DNA of 64,000 nt from Kangiella sp. TOML190 (GCF_023706045.1 NZ_BQYL01000001.1:1364001-1428000); one strand, 5' to 3'; counted from the stretch's first letter, positions 17,749 to 27,741 are shown. The notes: generated from the sequence alone by a model not told the origin. Made by a program: numbers and translations.

Positions 17749-18197
17749 ATATTTATTAGCAATCTGAACATAAAACCAAATGGGGGTAGGTATATCAACA
17801 ATGTCAGTTTCGCTAATTAAGGAGTCAATCTATGAAAAAACTACTTTACTAACTACAAGAAAATCCATTTTCAGGGACAAAACTCAAAATTAGTCTCAAA
17901 TTCTTGATAAAGTTCCAAAGAATCAATGTTTGATTAAAAAACTTTATAAAGCATTTGATCTTTTAGGCCTAACTTTGTCAAAATGGCATTTATTTAATGC
18001 ATAAAAGACTTAGTTAGTCTATATTAGAGAAATCTTATAGTCTTTAAATATCAATGCGTTATAGCAAGCAAATATTTAAATTAAGATTTCCGCCTAAAAC
18101 TTAGTGCAAATTTTAACCAGTGGTTTGATGAGTTTCAAACGATTTATTTTAATGCGTAGGATTAGAAAAACTAATGACTTGAAGGACGGTAAAGACT
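17749..18197. other. Long AT-rich intergenic region between ctlX and the LysR gene
   Basis: About 450 bases with no sizeable ORF. It must hold divergent promoters for ctlX and the LysR-type gene. A tiny ORF with a good ribosome site is present on the plus strand (AAGGAG at 17819, ATG at 17832, peptide MKKLLY, stop at 17850-17852). I could not identify a specific LysR operator. Confidence 0.5.
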
Positions 18198-19103
18198 ATG
18201 CCTAGAAAACTTCCACCGCTCAATAGCTTACGTGCCTTTGAAGTTGCTGCGCGTCATTTAAGCTTCACTAAAGCTGCCGAGGAGTTGTTTGTAACTCAGG
18301 CGGCTATCAGCCATCAAATTAAAGCACTGGAAGAATTTCTTGGGGTACAGCTTTTTATTCGCCGTAACCGAAAGTTATTGCTTACTGACGAAGGTCAGTT
18401 GTATTGGCCTAAAATTCGAGACGTTTTTGAAAAGCTGGTTAATGCCACCGAGCAGGTCAAAGCCAAAGGTGCGACCGGCTCTTTAACCGTCAGCGTAATT
18501 CCTACTTTCGCCACTCTATGGTTAGTTCCGCGATTAGCAGAATTTAACGAGCTTTATCCAGATATTGACGTTCGGATCAAAGCTTCAGATACTGAAGTCG
18601 ACTTTGTTCGCGAGGATGTAGACGTTGCGATTTATTATGGCAAGGGCGAGTATGATGGACTTATCTCAGATCGTTTGTTTGAAGAACATTTAACCCCTGT
18701 TTGTGCAGCCCAGTTATTGGATAAAAAGCCCTTGCAGACACCGGAAGATCTAAAAAATCATACCTTGCTTCACGATATCTCCACCGACGAGTGGCGTATT
18801 TGGTTAAAACATGCCGATATAGCTGGAATTGATTTAGAACATGGCCCTGTATTTAGCCATTCGGGTATGGTGCTACAAGCTGCTCGGCATGGCCAAGGGG
18901 TTGCTATGGGGCATAGCGTGTTAACCGAAATGGATCTGGAATCAGGTCGTTTAATTGCGCCTTTTGATATAGTGGTGGATAGCGGTTTTTCTTACGACTT
19001 GGTCTGTCCAGAAAATTCTCATGACAGACCCAAAATTGTGGCCTTTAGGGAATGGCTACTGTCAAAAGTTAACGACGACTCCGAAGACGAAATCTTTTAT
19101 TAA
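18198..19103 (+). CDS. LysR-type transcriptional regulator, GcvA-like
   Basis: A 301-residue LysR regulator. The winged helix-turn-helix is at residues 8-65 (LRAFEVAARHLSFTKAAEELFVTQAAISHQIKALE), followed by the linker helix and a periplasmic-binding-like effector domain from about residue 92. PPLNSLRAFEVAARHLSFTKAA and LPRLxEF.-type spacing match the GcvA/AmpR branch. Divergent from ctlX and convergent with glutamate dehydrogenase, so an amino-acid related regulon is plausible but unproven. GGACGG lies upstream of the ATG. Confidence 0.88.
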   Translation: MPRKLPPLNSLRAFEVAARHLSFTKAAEELFVTQAAISHQIKALEEFLGVQLFIRRNRKLLLTDEGQLYWPKIRDVFEKLVNATEQVKAKGATGSLTVSVIPTFATLWLVPRLAEFNELYPDIDVRIKASDTEVDFVREDVDVAIYYGKGEYDGLISDRLFEEHLTPVCAAQLLDKKPLQTPEDLKNHTLLHDISTDEWRIWLKHADIAGIDLEHGPVFSHSGMVLQAARHGQGVAMGHSVLTEMDLESGRLIAPFDIVVDSGFSYDLVCPENSHDRPKIVAFREWLLSKVNDDSEDEIFY

Positions 19104-19237
19104 AATTTCTTATGCTGTAGCAAGAGAGTCATCGCTAAAGATTCTCTGTCCCGCAGCGCTAGTTTCAACCGTTGCTAGCAAACTAATTTATTATAAGCTG
19201 CGGCCAAGCCGCAGGGCCATCTGATGTTAAGGTGCTT

Positions 19238-20524
19238 TTAATCCGCATTGAAATAATCGCGGGTGCCGTGCGCTTCGATCGCTTGGCCAATTCGACGCAT
19301 TGCAACCGTATAAGCTGCATTACGCATACTGCGTTTTTCTGCTTTAGCCAAATCCCAAATGTCATTGAAAGCTTTGGACATAATTTTACCTAAGCGCTCA
19401 TGCACATCTTGCAGCTCCCAAGCATAGCCTGAGCGATTTTGAACCCACTCAAAGTAAGACACGGTGACCCCACCAGCATTGGCTAAGACATCAGGGATCA
19501 CATGAATTCCTTTCTCATGCAGTATGTCATCGACATCGGAAAGTACGGGGCCATTCGCTACTTCGACAATATAATTGGCCTTGATATTGTCAATATTATG
19601 CTTCCCAATTACGCCATCGAGTGCTGCTGGTATTAATATATCAACGTCTAGTTCTAGTAACTCTGCATTGCTCAAGATCTGATGTTCGACTTGCTCACAT
19701 ACCGAGTGGTTGCAATAAACCGCGCGAACTTGACGTGAGCGTTGTTTTTCTTCATAGATACTGGGTACATCAAAACCGTTTTGCGAGAAAATACCGCCTT
19801 TGGAGTCACTAATCGCCACTACCTTGTAACCGCGTTCATGTAACAATCGCGCAGCATGATAGCCGCCATTGCCAAAGCCCTGTACTGCCACGCTAATATC
19901 CGAAGGGATCCAATTGTGTTTTTGCTCCAGCTCCAAAATACACAAATAGGCTCCGCGGCCAGTCGCATCATCACGCCCTAAGCTGCCGCCAAGGCTAATG
20001 GGTTTGCCAGTAATAACGCCAGGTGCTTTTTTACGAGTGATGGCTTCATATTCATCCATCATCCAGCCCATAATTCGTTCGTTGGTGTAAACGTCTGGCG
20101 CAGGAATATCCCGCTCAGGACTGATAACGTCCGCCATTTGGCGCACATAAGAGCGTGATAAGCGTTCTAGCTCCATGCGCGATAGTTTTTTCGGATCGAC
20201 CGTGACGCCGCCTTTGCCACCGCCATAGGGCAAGCCAACCACAGCGCACTTGATACTCATCCATAAGGCTAGAGCTTGAACTTCGGGTAAATTCACATCT
20301 GGGTGAAAACGAATGCCGCCTTTGGTTGGGCCAAGCGCATTGTTATAACGACAGCGATAGCCAGTAAAGTAATGAGTGGAGCCATCATCCATTCGTACCG
20401 GCAAAGAGGCTGTCATGGTGCGCATCGGGTGCATTAAGGATTCAATAACTTCGGGGCTTACCTTGGCGCTTTCGCCAATTGTTCTAACGCGAGTAAGTGC
20501 GTCTTGGAAAATGCTGTCTGACAT
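19238..20524 (-). CDS. Glu/Leu/Phe/Val dehydrogenase family enzyme, probably glutamate dehydrogenase
   Basis: A 428-residue oxidative deaminase. The substrate-binding region TKGGIRFHPDV and KCAVVGLPYGGGKGGV (near residues 75-105, with the two conserved Lys) is followed by the catalytic Asp in DIPAPDVYTNERIM. The NAD(P) domain starts near residue 195 with AVQGFGNGGYHAARLL and has NAGGVTVSYFEW at its end. Size and motifs fit the roughly 420-residue hexameric GDH of bacteria and archaea, usually NAD-linked and catabolic. AAGG precedes the ATG. It likely supports growth on amino acids, in line with the several secreted peptidases nearby. Confidence 0.9.
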   Translation of the reverse strand: MSDSIFQDALTRVRTIGESAKVSPEVIESLMHPMRTMTASLPVRMDDGSTHYFTGYRCRYNNALGPTKGGIRFHPDVNLPEVQALALWMSIKCAVVGLPYGGGKGGVTVDPKKLSRMELERLSRSYVRQMADVISPERDIPAPDVYTNERIMGWMMDEYEAITRKKAPGVITGKPISLGGSLGRDDATGRGAYLCILELEQKHNWIPSDISVAVQGFGNGGYHAARLLHERGYKVVAISDSKGGIFSQNGFDVPSIYEEKQRSRQVRAVYCNHSVCEQVEHQILSNAELLELDVDILIPAALDGVIGKHNIDNIKANYIVEVANGPVLSDVDDILHEKGIHVIPDVLANAGGVTVSYFEWVQNRSGYAWELQDVHERLGKIMSKAFNDIWDLAKAEKRSMRNAAYTVAMRRIGQAIEAHGTRDYFNAD

Positions 20525-20684
20525 GGAGTACCTTTTTTCTTATTAAAAGTTTAGTAATTATCAAAATTGCAACTTTTATAGCAGATGCTTTGGTAAGAAG
20601 GAAATTGCTAGGCTGAATTTGGCCAGTGGTCGGAGCAATTGATTTAAGGTATAAATAGCTGAATAAGGTTAATCGGAATTGATT

Positions 20685-21476
20685 ATGAGTTTATCGGGCA
20701 AAACCGTTTGGATCACAGGCGCCTCTTCCGGAATTGGCGAAGCTTTGGCTTATCATTGCGCCGACTTAGGCGCTAACTTGATTTTATCAGCTAGACGAGA
20801 AGAAGAGTTGCAAAGAGTATTGAATCAATGCAGCCACTCGGATAAACATCGCTTGCTGGCGCTGGATTTAGCGGACAACCAAGATTTTACAGCCTTGGTT
20901 AAGGAGCAAGTGAAACTAGCTGGCGGCATCGATCTTTTGATCAATAATGCTGGAATAAGTTTAAGGGCTTTGGTCGCGGATACTTCGATCGAGGTGCATC
21001 GACGAATTATGGAAGTCAATTATTTTGGCACCGTGGCTTTAACCCAAGCTTTACTGCCACACCTGTTAGCGCAGGGAACAGGTGGCGTTATCACGGTTAG
21101 CAGTTTGGTGGGGAAGTTTACCACACCCTTACGTTCTGCCTACGCTGCGTCTAAACATGCGATTACGGCATATATGGATAGTTTGAGAGCGGAACTAGGC
21201 GATCGCGGACTACAATTTACTAGTATCTATCCGGGTTTTATTAAAACTAACCTGACCTATAAAGCTTTGTTAGCTGATGGTCGCGAGCAAAATAGCATGG
21301 ATGAGGCACAGCAAAACGGCATGGCTCCAGAGGTGTGCGCGCAAAAAATGATTGCGGCTTACCTTAGCGGTAAAGATGAAGCTTATATTGGTGGCAAAGA
21401 GACCAATGCCATCTATCTGAAGCGCTTTTTCCCAAAACTGTTTGCGCGGCTTATTCGCAAAGCTAAAGTGACCTAA
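20685..21476 (+). CDS. SDR family NAD(P)-dependent oxidoreductase
   Basis: A classical short-chain dehydrogenase of about 263 residues. The start at 20685 (MSLSGKTVWITG) is preferred over an in-frame TTG six bases upstream. TGASSGIG near residue 11 binds the cofactor, NNAGIS near residue 88 stabilises the sheet, and the catalytic triad is the Ser in VSSLVG and YAASK (Tyr and Lys) near residue 153. The C-terminal tail KRFFPKLFARLIRKAKV is basic, as in membrane-associated lipid-modifying SDRs of the DHRS7 type. Substrate unknown. Confidence 0.85.
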   Translation: MSLSGKTVWITGASSGIGEALAYHCADLGANLILSARREEELQRVLNQCSHSDKHRLLALDLADNQDFTALVKEQVKLAGGIDLLINNAGISLRALVADTSIEVHRRIMEVNYFGTVALTQALLPHLLAQGTGGVITVSSLVGKFTTPLRSAYAASKHAITAYMDSLRAELGDRGLQFTSIYPGFIKTNLTYKALLADGREQNSMDEAQQNGMAPEVCAQKMIAAYLSGKDEAYIGGKETNAIYLKRFFPKLFARLIRKAKVT

Positions 21477-21521
21477 AGCCTTTCGGTAACTGAGTGCTAT
21501 TACTCAGAGCCATTAACGTCA

Positions 21522-23192
21522 CTATATGTGGATCTTGCCTTTTTGCGCAGCTTTTCCTTGCACTAGAATGGCATCGGCTTTGGAAACCAACTCATCCACA
21601 TCAATAGTATCGTCGGGATCGGAAACCCAAGCGCCAATGGTTAAGGAAACCGTTATCGATTCGTCACCTTTGAGCTTAATGGGTTTGGCCGTTACACCTT
21701 CTTGAATGCGCTTTAGTAGGCGAATACCATCGGCTTCATCTTGCACCATCGCTAGCATGCAAAACTCATCGCCACCATAGCGAGAGAGTAGGTCAAACTC
21801 TCGAAGTTCTGAGCGAATTCGACGCACAAGTTCGCGCAAAACCTGATCTCCAGAGACATGCGTATATTGATCGTTGATTTGTTTAAAATCGTCGATATCC
21901 ATAAGCGCAATCAGTAAAGGTTTTCCTAGGCGTTGGCTGCGCGGAACCTCTTCTGATAAACGTTCCATAAAGGCTGAGCGCCGTAAAGCATCCGTTAAAT
22001 AATCGTAGGTGGCATGGCGGTAATAGAGCCAATGGCGGTGTGTTAGAATTAAACTAATGGTAATAAACAATGCCATGATGGAAATTGGTGAAATCATGCC
22101 GGCAATACCTTTAAAGAAGAGTGGCAAAATGTGCAAATCAATCATTATGTCGATAATAACAGTAACCAGATGGATCAAAACCACCAGCGCCATAGTTTTG
22201 GCATACGGCATTCTTTCTTTGATAGAGCGGTAAAACAGATAAATATACAACGGAATAAATAATCCAATCCCTAAAATATCCAGCAAGATCACCTGATGGT
22301 ACATATAATCTAGCGGTAGTAGGATTAGGCTGATAAGACTGGTGATTGCGACAAGGATCAAAATGGCATTTAGCCACCACTTGCGTTGGTAACGAAAAAA
22401 TTCTGCAATAAATAAGCAGAAAACAATGGTCATTAAGCCGAAAATAAAAACATTAACCCGGAATAAAATATTAATGCTTAGGCCTGAATGTAAAGCCGCT
22501 TGAGTGTAAGTAAAAATATAGCCAGCATAACAAAAAGCCAGCAAGGCAAAATAGAGGTGTTCTTTGTGATCCCTTTGCGCAAAATAGTAAAACAATTGCA
22601 GCAAAAAAATCAGTAAGAAAATACCGATATAAAACATCATCGAACTGTCGGGCGTGCGCATTCGGTGCGCTAGACTTTCGGCAGTATCTAGAGTCGGAGC
22701 CTGGTTAATAATGCCGCCAAAGCGGGCATGATTAAAGACTTTAATTTCAATGGTATTGAGGGAGTTTGTTTGTAATAAATGGCCAGGAATAAAGTAGTAG
22801 CGAGAATAAAGAGTGGCTTTTTTAAAATCATTTGGCAGCTGACCAGTTGTGCCCACTTTAATGCCGTTTATATAAAATTCATCGCTATCCCGTAAATGTT
22901 TAATGTAGACCCCCAAGGATTGTTTGGATAAGTCTTCTGAGATTTGAAACTGATTACGATAAAAAATATAGCCATCAAAATCTGGGAATTGCTTTTCAAT
23001 TTTTTCAGGTAGGGTAACCGAGCGGCAGTCCAGAGAGTCGACTAAGGTTTTTTGAACACAGGCTTGCCAGTTATTATCTAAGGTATAGGGAAGTTGATTG
23101 ATTGCATGAGGCTGCGCCAGTAACAGCTTTGAGGCCATTAACATGACTAACATAAAGCCAAGCTTTAAACTGGGTCGTAAAACTGTCCGCAT
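21522..23192 (-). CDS. Diguanylate cyclase with 7TMR-DISM sensor and GGDEF domain
   Basis: A 556-residue membrane enzyme making cyclic di-GMP. A signal peptide (about 1-26) is followed by a periplasmic jelly-roll-like DISM domain (about 30-175), seven membrane helices (about 185-385) and a cytoplasmic GGDEF domain (about 395-556). The active site reads RYGGDEF near residue 470, with MDIDDFKQIND upstream for metal binding, so it should be active. I see no RxxD inhibition site at the usual position. No EAL domain. AGGAG precedes the ATG. The periplasmic domain may sense a carbohydrate-like ligand; that is a family-level inference. Confidence 0.9.
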   Translation of the reverse strand: MRTVLRPSLKLGFMLVMLMASKLLLAQPHAINQLPYTLDNNWQACVQKTLVDSLDCRSVTLPEKIEKQFPDFDGYIFYRNQFQISEDLSKQSLGVYIKHLRDSDEFYINGIKVGTTGQLPNDFKKATLYSRYYFIPGHLLQTNSLNTIEIKVFNHARFGGIINQAPTLDTAESLAHRMRTPDSSMMFYIGIFLLIFLLQLFYYFAQRDHKEHLYFALLAFCYAGYIFTYTQAALHSGLSINILFRVNVFIFGLMTIVFCLFIAEFFRYQRKWWLNAILILVAITSLISLILLPLDYMYHQVILLDILGIGLFIPLYIYLFYRSIKERMPYAKTMALVVLIHLVTVIIDIMIDLHILPLFFKGIAGMISPISIMALFITISLILTHRHWLYYRHATYDYLTDALRRSAFMERLSEEVPRSQRLGKPLLIALMDIDDFKQINDQYTHVSGDQVLRELVRRIRSELREFDLLSRYGGDEFCMLAMVQDEADGIRLLKRIQEGVTAKPIKLKGDESITVSLTIGAWVSDPDDTIDVDELVSKADAILVQGKAAQKGKIHI

Positions 23193-23280
23193 AGTGACTC
23201 CTCCTAGCCATAATCCTACTGATAAAAATCAAACAAATCAAAATCTTAGCGAATTTAGAACTAGGTAATTACGAGCATAA

Positions 23281-23310
23281 AAAAACCGGCTAGGATTTGA
23301 GCCGGTTTTA
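23281..23310. terminator. Probable terminator downstream of the M28 peptidase gene
   Basis: CCGGCT (23286-23291) pairs with AGCCGG (23300-23305); A5 and T4 flanks make it usable for the minus-strand M28 gene that ends at 23344. Confidence 0.75.
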
Positions 23311-23343
23311 ATAAGTTTGGACCGCGGGTTAAACGGACGAAAT

Positions 23344-25062
23344 TTATTGGCGATCCTTATCACGAATAGCCTTAAACTCAGTGCCTTGATACCAGTTCGG
23401 ATATTGATCATCGATACTCAGTTTATAGCCTGCTTCGAATAAGATTTTGACGTCTTGCATTGCCGCTGGCCAATTCCAATCTTCCTGATACTCGTCACAC
23501 AACTGGTGATAGCATTTGCCGCGCATCGCATTCCACTTCGCTGCGGCTGCTTTATCCGCTTCCACAAAGTCAGAGCCACCGCCAGCAAAAATAGCAGGAA
23601 CGCCTTTTTTGGCTAAGCTAAAGTGATCGGAGCGATAATAGCCACCGCGGCTTGGATCGGCTTCGACTTTAGTTACCCGGTTTTGGCGTTTGGCAGCATC
23701 AGTAACATACTGCTCTAGCTCGGATTTACCAAAGCCAACTACGGTTAAATCATTGACTCGACCGCTTACGTTCATACTGTCGATATTAAAAGCGCCGACG
23801 ATGTTGTTGGTAGCAACGGTGGGATTGGCTGCAAAATATTTAGAGCCTAATAAACCTTGCTCTTCGGCGGTTACCGCCATGAAAGTCACCGAACGCTTTG
23901 GCTTTACATTAACTTCGGTAAAAGCTTTAGCAATACTGATGATCCCAGCAATACCGGTAGCATTATCGATTGCCCCGTTGAAGATTTGATCGCCTTCAAA
24001 ATGCGCTTTTTGTCCCAAGTGATCCCAATGCCCCATGTAAACCACATGCTCTTGTGGCACTTCGCTACCTTTTAAAGTGGCGATAACGTTGGCTGACTCA
24101 GAATGCTTTATGGTATTGCTAAAATTCACCGAAGCGGTTTGGTTAAGTTCAACTGGCTTAAAGTCGCGAGTCAGTGCTTTGGCCTGTTCTTGCTCGAAAT
24201 CCAAACCAGCAGCCTTGAACAAGGCTTTGGCTTTATCCAAGGTGATCCAGCCTTCCACATCAGGTTTTGGCTCATCGCCTGCATCGGCTAACTGGTACTG
24301 CGCGCCCGACCAGCTGTTTGAAACCACACCCCAACCATAAGAGGCTGGCGCAGTGTCGTGCACAATGATGGCACCAGCTGCCCCTTGGCGGCCAGCTTCT
24401 TCGTATTTATAGGTCCAGCGGCCATAGTAAGTCATGGTACGGCCTTGGAATAATTCAGGATCTTCGGTCATAAAACCAGGATCATTAACTAAAATTACCG
24501 CAGTTTTGCCCTTCATGTCGATCCCAGCATAGTCATTCCAGCCGTATTCTGGCGCGACGACACCATAACCCACAAAGACTAATTCGGAGTCTTTAAGCTC
24601 AACGCTTTCAACCGATTTACTGGTGCCTGCCACAAACTCATCGAAATACTTGAGTTTGGCGTCACCTAGCGTCAATTCCATATTGGGATCGGCTTCGATG
24701 CTGATTAAAGGAACCTGTTGAAAATAGCTGTCGCCGTTACCGGGCTTTAGCCCCATTTGTTTAAATTGCTCGGCGATAAAGTCGGTGGTTTTCTTACCAC
24801 CTTCGGTCGCGGGCTCTCGGCCGGTGAAGTCATCGGAAGCTAATATTTTGACGTTTTGCTTATAAGTGGCAAGATCGAAACTATCGTAAACTTGCGCAAA
24901 GTTATCGTTAATAGGCGCTGCTTGCGGTTTTTCAGCTTGTTGTTTTTCAACCGGGGCCGCTTTCTCGGCGCTGGTTTTGTTATCGCCAGAGTCGCAAGCG
25001 CTAAGCAGCAATAAACTGCTCAAAGCTAAGCTGGCACTGGTAAAATTACGCGTTTTTTTCAT
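23344..25062 (-). CDS. M28-family zinc aminopeptidase, lipoprotein
   Basis: A 572-residue exported aminopeptidase. The signal ends in LLLLSACDSG, so Cys is lipidated and the enzyme is held at the outer membrane. A protease-associated (PA) insert occupies about 145-290. The two-zinc site follows: HWDHLGQ near residue 346, the bridging Asp in GAIDNATG, the catalytic Glu pair in TAEEQGLLGS near residue 402, Asp in FNIDSMN and His in YYRSDHFSLAKKGVPA. It removes N-terminal residues from peptides. It is divergent from an S9 peptidase gene, and the two may act together on external protein. Confidence 0.9.
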   Translation of the reverse strand: MKKTRNFTSASLALSSLLLLSACDSGDNKTSAEKAAPVEKQQAEKPQAAPINDNFAQVYDSFDLATYKQNVKILASDDFTGREPATEGGKKTTDFIAEQFKQMGLKPGNGDSYFQQVPLISIEADPNMELTLGDAKLKYFDEFVAGTSKSVESVELKDSELVFVGYGVVAPEYGWNDYAGIDMKGKTAVILVNDPGFMTEDPELFQGRTMTYYGRWTYKYEEAGRQGAAGAIIVHDTAPASYGWGVVSNSWSGAQYQLADAGDEPKPDVEGWITLDKAKALFKAAGLDFEQEQAKALTRDFKPVELNQTASVNFSNTIKHSESANVIATLKGSEVPQEHVVYMGHWDHLGQKAHFEGDQIFNGAIDNATGIAGIISIAKAFTEVNVKPKRSVTFMAVTAEEQGLLGSKYFAANPTVATNNIVGAFNIDSMNVSGRVNDLTVVGFGKSELEQYVTDAAKRQNRVTKVEADPSRGGYYRSDHFSLAKKGVPAIFAGGGSDFVEADKAAAAKWNAMRGKCYHQLCDEYQEDWNWPAAMQDVKILFEAGYKLSIDDQYPNWYQGTEFKAIRDKDRQ

Positions 25063-25259
25063 AGGAACTCTCGCAATTTGGAAATGTTATTGACGAAATA
25101 GAGCAACTATCTTACTTATTCAGGCAAAAATCTCAAATGATTAGAAGCGTAACTTGATGTTTCTGTGACTGGCTCTTTCTTGACAGGCGCTATTACCGCA
25201 GTAAGCTAGGGGCAGAATGAGAACCAAGGCTAGTTGGACTGGCCCTTAACCTTTGAGAT

Positions 25260-27713
25260 ATGTCCATGAATTTACATCAATCTTCTAAAGCGGCGCGCCT
25301 AGCGGTTGCCGCTTCCGTGTTAGCGCTGGGGCTGTTTCACCCATCGGCGCAAGCTAGCGAGCAAGCCACTACGCTAACTCTGGAACAGGTGATGGCCGAC
25401 CCTGATTGGATTGGTAATGCGCCAACCAATCCTTATTTTAGCGATGATGGTCAAGCAATTTATTATTCGCAAAAGATCCAAGGCTCGCCAGAGTCACAAG
25501 TTTGGAAACTGGATTTAAATACTACCCAATCAAGCAAAGTCGCTGATAAAGATAGCGTAACCCTTGATTCTGGACGAGGCGTGATTAATCCGGCCGGAAC
25601 TTTAAAAACCTTTAGCAGCATGGGCGATATTTGGGTCAAGTATTTGTCCAGCGGTGATTTGCGCCAATTGACGAGGACTAATGATCGCGAAGTTAGGCCG
25701 CAGTTTGTTGGCAATAACAAAGTGGCTTATCGCGTTGGTCATGATTTCTATGCCATCGATCTAAACACTGGACTGATTCAGCAAATTGCTGACTTGGAAC
25801 TGAAAAAAGATCCCGATGAGAAAAAAGCCGAAGGTTACCTAGAAACGCAGCAAAGTCGCTATTTCGATTATATTCAAAAACAGCAAAAGCACGCTGAAAT
25901 CAGAAAGCAAAGCCGTGAAGACTTATTGCAAGCTATCGAGGTGGATGCACCTAAAAGCTGGTATCTAGGCGATAAAGTGGACTTACATACTTTGAGCTTA
26001 TCGCCAAATGGTCGCTATTTATTGGTCGGTACTTATCCAAAACGCAAAGCCAAGGATAAAGCGGATAATATGCCGCATTTTGTGACCGCTGACGGCTATG
26101 TGGAAAATGAAAAGGTTCGAGCTTTGGTCGGCACTGTTAAGCCGCGCAATGAAACTTTGTATTTGCTGGACTTAAGCAGCGGTAAGAAGCAAACCTTGAG
26201 TTATGACAAGTTGCCGATGATTAAGGATGATCCGTTAGCAGAGATTAAGAAAAAAACCGCCAAACGTAATAAAACCGAATATAAGCCACGAAAAGGTAAC
26301 CGTGGGCTGGCGGTGTTTGATTGGATCCCGAACAATGGTGTCTCTTGGGCTGACGACAGCTCTAAAGTCGCGGTGATGCTTTACTCTGACGATAATAAAG
26401 ATCGTTGGATCGCGGCGATTGAACCACAAAATGGAACCTTAAAATCTTGGGATCATTTGCGGGATGAAGCTTGGGTTAACGATTGGGATTTTAACGATTT
26501 TGGTTGGTTGTCGGATAATCAAACGCTGTATTTCACCTCGGAAAAAACAGGTTATAGCCACTTGTATTTAACCCAAGGTAAAAAAGCTAAAGCTCTGACT
26601 AAAGGTGCTTTTATCGTCAATCGGGTGCAAGAGTCGAATGATCAAAAGTATTTGTATTATCGCGCTAATAAAAAACATCCAGGGGTTTACGAAGTTTATC
26701 GGGTGGATTTAGCCAATAATACTAGTGAGGCCGTTACCGATTTGGGTGGTATGAACGATTATCGGTTGTCCAATGACGGTAAAAAAGTGGTGATTAGCCA
26801 TTCCACGGCAACGCGTCCGGTGGAGCTTTTTTATAAAGATCTAACCGCGGATTTAGCAAGCACTAAAGCGCAACCTTTAACCAATACGATTTCCAGTCAA
26901 TTTAGCTCGATCGACTGGGTACAGCCGGAGTTTATCGAAGTACCGTCGCGCGAAGCGGATCAGCCAATTTACGCGAGACTTTACAAGCCCCAAGGGTTTG
27001 ATGCTAATCGTGCTGAAAAATATCCGGCAGTAATTTTTATTCATGGCGCCGGTTATTTGCAGAATGCCCATCAAGGCTGGTCAGGTTATTTCCGCGAATT
27101 TATGTTCCACACCTTTTTGACTCGACAAGGTTATGTGGTTTTGGATATGGATTTTCGAGCATCGAAAGGCTATGGCCGTGATTGGCGCACAGCAATCTAT
27201 CGCCAAATGGGCACACCTGAAGTGGTGGATTTGATGGATGGTGCCGACTGGTTGGCCAACCAAGCCAATGTTGAGCGCAGCAAAGTCGGGATTTATGGCG
27301 GCTCTTATGGCGGTTTCTTAACTTTCATGGCGCTCTTTACTGAGCCAGAAGCTTTTGCTGCGGGCGCCTCTTTGCGTCCAGTAACCGATTGGGCACATTA
27401 TAATCATGGTTATACCTCGAATATTTTAAACACGCCTTATATCGACCCAGAAGCTTATGAAAAAAGCTCCCCAATCGAGTTTGCCGAAGGTTTGAATAAG
27501 CCATTACTAATTGCTCATGGTATGGTCGATGATAATGTGTTTTTTAAAGATACGGTGCGTTTGGTGCAGCGTTTAATCGAGCTTGAAAAAACTCAGTATT
27601 TTGAAACCGCAATATATCCTATCGAGCCCCATGGTTTTACTGAACCATCAAGTTGGTTGGATGAATATAAGCGGATTTATTATTTATTTGAGGAGCATTT
27701 GAAAGGCCATTAG
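25260..27713 (+). CDS. S9 family prolyl oligopeptidase/dipeptidyl peptidase, secreted
   Basis: An 817-residue serine peptidase. The signal peptide covers about residues 1-33 (cleavage after AQA). A beta-propeller of repeated 'spdG' blades spans about 50-545. The alpha/beta-hydrolase domain follows, with nucleophile Ser in GIYGGSYGGFLTF near residue 680, the Asp in HGMVDDNVFFKD near residue 757 and the His in PIEPHGFTEP near residue 788. The architecture fits the DPP4-like branch that releases dipeptides. Two in-frame ATGs (25260, 25266) are possible starts. Ends in a strong hairpin. Confidence 0.9.
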   Translation: MSMNLHQSSKAARLAVAASVLALGLFHPSAQASEQATTLTLEQVMADPDWIGNAPTNPYFSDDGQAIYYSQKIQGSPESQVWKLDLNTTQSSKVADKDSVTLDSGRGVINPAGTLKTFSSMGDIWVKYLSSGDLRQLTRTNDREVRPQFVGNNKVAYRVGHDFYAIDLNTGLIQQIADLELKKDPDEKKAEGYLETQQSRYFDYIQKQQKHAEIRKQSREDLLQAIEVDAPKSWYLGDKVDLHTLSLSPNGRYLLVGTYPKRKAKDKADNMPHFVTADGYVENEKVRALVGTVKPRNETLYLLDLSSGKKQTLSYDKLPMIKDDPLAEIKKKTAKRNKTEYKPRKGNRGLAVFDWIPNNGVSWADDSSKVAVMLYSDDNKDRWIAAIEPQNGTLKSWDHLRDEAWVNDWDFNDFGWLSDNQTLYFTSEKTGYSHLYLTQGKKAKALTKGAFIVNRVQESNDQKYLYYRANKKHPGVYEVYRVDLANNTSEAVTDLGGMNDYRLSNDGKKVVISHSTATRPVELFYKDLTADLASTKAQPLTNTISSQFSSIDWVQPEFIEVPSREADQPIYARLYKPQGFDANRAEKYPAVIFIHGAGYLQNAHQGWSGYFREFMFHTFLTRQGYVVLDMDFRASKGYGRDWRTAIYRQMGTPEVVDLMDGADWLANQANVERSKVGIYGGSYGGFLTFMALFTEPEAFAAGASLRPVTDWAHYNHGYTSNILNTPYIDPEAYEKSSPIEFAEGLNKPLLIAHGMVDDNVFFKDTVRLVQRLIELEKTQYFETAIYPIEPHGFTEPSSWLDEYKRIYYLFEEHLKGH

Positions 27714-27741
27714 GGTGCAAACGCATCTAACCTAATTAAAA

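Noticed and set aside
17583..17801. A 72-residue minus-strand frame covering the ctlX leader
   Set aside because: It runs through the hairpin and T tract and overlaps the ctlX start in another frame, so translation is unlikely.
19198..19214. CTGCGGC/GCCGCAG hairpin between the LysR and glutamate dehydrogenase genes
   Set aside because: A good 7-bp stem but with no T run on either strand; may still aid termination but I cannot support it as a terminator.
23690..24340. Several plus-strand frames opposite the M28 peptidase
   Set aside because: Shadow frames of a conserved coding region; none has a ribosome site or recognisable domain.
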